Source: Candidatus Burkholderia humilis (GTDB taxonomy: Bacteria > Pseudomonadota > Gammaproteobacteria > Burkholderiales > Burkholderiaceae). Taken from it: a DNA stretch of 64,000 bases. The notes beneath the pieces were generated by a model that was given only the letters and a program-made list of their open reading frames with translations, did no database searches and was not told the DNA's origin. Where the stretch lies: positions 1 to 64,000 of the forward strand of contig LFMX01000006.1 of assembly GCA_001184405.1 (NCBI GenBank), in the 5' to 3' direction. Of the stretch, positions 61,527-64,000 are shown one piece after another. How positions within the stretch are numbered: position 1 is the stretch's first letter; every line of letters starts with the position of its first letter. A program made the position numbers and the translations under genes.

Positions 61527-61573
61527 TCCTACGGACTTCTGGATGTTGATCACCTGTCCATTTGGACAGGTGT
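61527..61573 (-). repeat. right inverted repeat of the 9.5-kb island
   Basis: Read on the minus strand from 61573 it begins ACACCTGTCCAAATGGACAG and continues GTGATCAACATCCAGAA and GTCCGTAGGATG. It matches the left copy at 52071-52117 with only a few mismatches, including the central palindrome. Confidence 0.8.
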
Positions 61574-61937
61574 GTGCGGTCGAGCACTCCATTAGATTCT
61601 CATCACAGTCAGCGAAAGAACGAACGGCATTTAACTCTGAAAAAGGGCGATCGAGGTACGATATCGGGGGCGCGCCGTCAAAGCTGCGAATTGAGGAATT
61701 CGACGTGTCGTTGATCGAGGAATTCCGGATGGTTTTGTTGTTCGCTGGTTTCCGACTTCGACAATCAGATTCTCAGCTGAAACCACCACCGCCTTCAATT
61801 TCCCGCCCCAACTCCCACGTACACCCACTTCCGACTTTTGCTCCTTCAAATCTCCAATTACAGGCAAGATCCGAAGTCTCCTACATTCCCGGTGCGGTTC
61901 AAATTGAGCCACAAAATGTTTACCCACACGAAGCAAT
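61574..61937. other. no recognisable gene
   Basis: Several overlapping frames are open but none resembles a protein family. Base composition is intermediate. It separates the island from the TPR gene. Confidence 0.4.
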
Positions 61938-63368
61938 TTAGCCAATATCATGGGCTAACCATAACCGAACGCCTTGGACCACACTGGTCCAATCACCTTC
62001 GTTCGTTTGTCGAAAAACGGTTGCATTCTTGATCCACGGACTCGCGTTGCCCTCAATACCCCAACGCCAATCTCCAGAAGTGTGGGTTAGCACGCAAGTT
62101 GGAACACCCATCATTGCAGCCAAATTGGCGACGCCTGAGTCGACTGCAACGACTGCATCCAGTTGAGCAATGCAAGCAGCCGTGTCGCCAAAATTCCGAA
62201 TACCTGGCAGGTAGCTGCTGACATTGTCAACAGGGTCGCCGGCCAACGTTGCAACAGCTGGATGATGCAAATTTACAAAATGCACACGGTCTGCCACAGG
62301 CAAATACTGCACAATCGAATTGACTACATTAAGCGGCAGGCTACGGCGCTTAGCCCAACAACGCACTATGGCACCTGTTTCAGGCCAGTGGCGCTGAGCG
62401 CAATCCCAAAACAGACCCACCAAGTTCTTTCCAGTATGCTGGGAGCGTAGTTGGCTAGCCCAATTCTTCGCGATCAGATCCTTCTGGGGAGGAGCTTGGA
62501 TGTAAGGCCGAAACCATTGTCCAGAGACTGTCTCCTGTTTAGCTTTTACCAAAGGCAAATGCAGCAGCGTCGCGTGCAGATGTGGCGCAAACCTATTGAC
62601 GTGCGGCTGAAGTTCGTCGGGCAATGCGGCATACAACTGCGCGGGATTAGGTGCACTAATGACCTCGCAGTGCGGCAGTGATGTCTGCATGAGTGCGTGG
62701 CTCTCTGGGTTGCTGGTAAACATGACACTCGCACCAGCATCTACCCAATCAGCAATACATGCGCCCAAAAGAAAGTTGTCGCCGAACCCAAGCTCATGTG
62801 TAATCAGAACACGCTTCCCGCATAAATCTGATTCGCCGTCCCACACCGGAATGTCAATCGGGCGGTAACTGAAAGACAACCGAGGAGCGTCATTTCGCAT
62901 CAGCCAATACGTGAAACCGTGCGGATCTCCCGCCTTAAGCATCGCCTCACCCAATGCGAATCCAACCGAGGCGGAGATCTCGGCATTAATCGATCCTGCC
63001 ATCTGCCATGCCTGATTGAGCAACGTAATCGCATCCACCAGATCGCCTGCCATCATCAAACTCATACCTAGCCGTAGTCGGTGAAGTATGGGCTTGCTCT
63101 GTTGCAACGGGTCGCGTTCCCATGTAGCAACAGCTTCAGCGTATCGACCCAGCAGGTAGAGCGAGTCTGCGCGCCGCGTGATCGAAGCGGAGTCGTGCGG
63201 ATTAATAGCCAACGCACGATCAGCCCATAGGAGCATTTCTTCCTCCCTCTGAAGCGCGACCAACAACTCGCAGATTTGGTGCAGGATTGCGCAATTCTCC
63301 GGTTCGCTCGCATGCCGTGTCTGCGCGGCGCGCAATTGCTGTTCCAAGTCGGGCATCACGATTGTCAT
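61938..63368 (-). CDS. TPR-repeat protein with glycosyltransferase-like (GT-B) C-terminal domain
   Basis: The 476-residue protein has TPR helices at residues 1-140 (ILHQICELLVALQREEEMLL, then DSLYLLGRYAEAVATWERDP). A C-terminal domain of the heptosyltransferase/O-GlcNAc-transferase-like type follows: VLITHELGFGDNFLLGACIA, then GIRNFGDTAACIAQLDAVVA and VDSGVANLAAMMGVPTCVLT. Most relatives have VDTSVAHLAGA; here Ser-Gly-Val-Ala-Asn replaces the His, so catalysis may be altered. Such proteins are linked to surface polysaccharide or flagellin/adhesin glycosylation. The frame is intact. Start at 63368, with a second ATG at 63356. Confidence 0.78.
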   Translation of the reverse strand: MTIVMPDLEQQLRAAQTRHASEPENCAILHQICELLVALQREEEMLLWADRALAINPHDSASITRRADSLYLLGRYAEAVATWERDPLQQSKPILHRLRLGMSLMMAGDLVDAITLLNQAWQMAGSINAEISASVGFALGEAMLKAGDPHGFTYWLMRNDAPRLSFSYRPIDIPVWDGESDLCGKRVLITHELGFGDNFLLGACIADWVDAGASVMFTSNPESHALMQTSLPHCEVISAPNPAQLYAALPDELQPHVNRFAPHLHATLLHLPLVKAKQETVSGQWFRPYIQAPPQKDLIAKNWASQLRSQHTGKNLVGLFWDCAQRHWPETGAIVRCWAKRRSLPLNVVNSIVQYLPVADRVHFVNLHHPAVATLAGDPVDNVSSYLPGIRNFGDTAACIAQLDAVVAVDSGVANLAAMMGVPTCVLTHTSGDWRWGIEGNASPWIKNATVFRQTNEGDWTSVVQGVRLWLAHDIG

Positions 63369-63573
63369 GTTTGAGTGCTAGAGCGCACTATTTACTTAAA
63401 CAATCTGTGCTTGGTTACACGAGCGAGAACCACGCTCAAGTAAATTATGGCCTAGGAGCAAAGTATATCCAGCGACTTCGCCTCCCCTCGCAACTCCAGA
63501 ACAGATCGTGCTTTATCAATCCGGTAATTTCGAGAACTGGCACCTTAGCCAACTAGCTACGCGGTGTAAACTG

Positions 63574-64000
63574 CTAAACTCGAAACGTTTTGTCGAAAAT
63601 AACGACATCGTTGAACAAGATAGTTCCCGCCGAAAAAACCAAATCTAAGTGGTGACTACCACGCTCACCACCGCCAAGACCAAGGTGCAGTCCCGGATGA
63701 CGCTCTTCGAAACTTGCGTTTCGACCATGCAACTTAACATTCAGATTCGTACCAATCCCAAACTCTTCAACATTTTTATTTCCCGGGCATTTTTTTAAAT
63801 ATAATTGAAAATCGTTCTCAAGCTGTTTGTTTGAGGAGTTGACGTCGATCACCTGACTTTTATCAACTTTAATTTTCAAGATCGAATTGATGACACCATA
63901 CTTAATGGCGAAAGGCACTGTGCTTAGAAACGTCCCGCCAAATGTAATGCTCCCGGACAAATCTACAATTCTAGTTGCGACCTCACCGGGCATCAAATCG
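63574..64000 (-). CDS. M29-aminopeptidase-like metalloprotein, C-terminal part
   Basis: The frame enters from the right edge of the window and ends at 63574. It shows PGEVATRIVDLSGSITFGGT, then NVEEFGIGTNLNVKLHGRN and HHLDLVFSAGTILFNDVVIF. These match the C-terminal metal-site region of M29 aminopeptidase T-like proteins, also used by NicX-type dioxygenases, where P-GEV, GE-x-GIGTN and H-x-D are typical. Here VEEFGIGTN and HHLDL stand for those. GC content is low. The function depends on the missing N-terminal part and neighbours. Confidence 0.65.
   Translation of the reverse strand, partial: DLMPGEVATRIVDLSGSITFGGTFLSTVPFAIKYGVINSILKIKVDKSQVIDVNSSNKQLENDFQLYLKKCPGNKNVEEFGIGTNLNVKLHGRNASFEERHPGLHLGLGGGERGSHHLDLVFSAGTILFNDVVIFDKTFRV

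Overview
The window looks like part of a genome, probably a secondary replicon or one carrying plasmid-derived blocks, of a beta-proteobacterium of the Burkholderia/Caballeronia/Paraburkholderia group. The evidence is the GC-rich codon use, an acnA of Burkholderia type, a PRTRC plasmid cassette and a KfrA-type protein. The striking property is decay. About half of the recognisable genes carry in-frame stops, one-base frameshifts, small deletions or truncations while still being easy to identify by family. This is typical of a recently host-restricted symbiont, for example a leaf-nodule or insect-associated Caballeronia. The host assignment is inference.

Region 1 (1-28.5 kb) is core and accessory metabolism. 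It holds the intact aconitase acnA, a MocR-type regulator (broken), an oxidoreductase and FAD monooxygenase pair, a periplasmic molybdenum oxidoreductase/cytochrome b module beside an OmpR-family response regulator whose kinase has been cut off, and a wrecked kdpFABC potassium pump operon. A GlxA-type AraC regulator, a broken hybrid sensor kinase, a KfrA-like coiled-coil protein, a hydroxy-amino-acid cluster (PLP ammonia-lyase, LysR regulator, D-threonine-aldolase-like enzyme, YheO-like regulator) and a broken peptide ABC-transporter binding protein follow.

Region 2 (28.5-41 kb) starts with a tripartite RND efflux operon whose outer-membrane gene is fused to a patatin remnant. Next comes a lower-GC biosynthetic cluster: AMP-dependent acyl ligase, short-chain dehydrogenase, acyl carrier protein, an AvrD (syringolide-synthase family) protein, a P-loop ATPase, a SAM methyltransferase and a divergent LuxR-type regulator. 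The tight overlaps between these genes show they were one operon, probably making an acyl-derived small-molecule signal or elicitor. Several of its genes are now broken.

Region 3 (41-50.8 kb) is a plasmid-type PRTRC cassette (ParB-related, E, C, F, B, A, ThiF). Two of its genes are preceded by related two-hairpin leaders that hold the Shine-Dalgarno sequence. Region 4 (50.7-64 kb) is an accessory island. It contains a lasso-peptide precursor with a frameshifted maturation protease, a fossil of a Tc insecticidal toxin A subunit, and a roughly 9.5-kb segment bounded by near-identical inverted repeats. Inside that segment lie an apparently intact AT-rich cytolethal distending toxin pair (ricin-like lectin subunit plus CdtB), a decayed Tn3-family transposase, a PIN toxin/antitoxin locus, scraps of ISNCY, IS110 and IS66 elements, a DUF29 gene and a tyrosine-recombinase fragment. 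A TPR glycosyltransferase-like gene and a partial M29-like metalloprotein gene close the window.

The best candidates for something not described before are the intact CDT module on a mobile island in a decaying Burkholderiaceae genome, the two-cysteine lasso peptide, and the AvrD-centred biosynthetic operon. All assignments come from reading the sequence and remembered family features; no database search was run.
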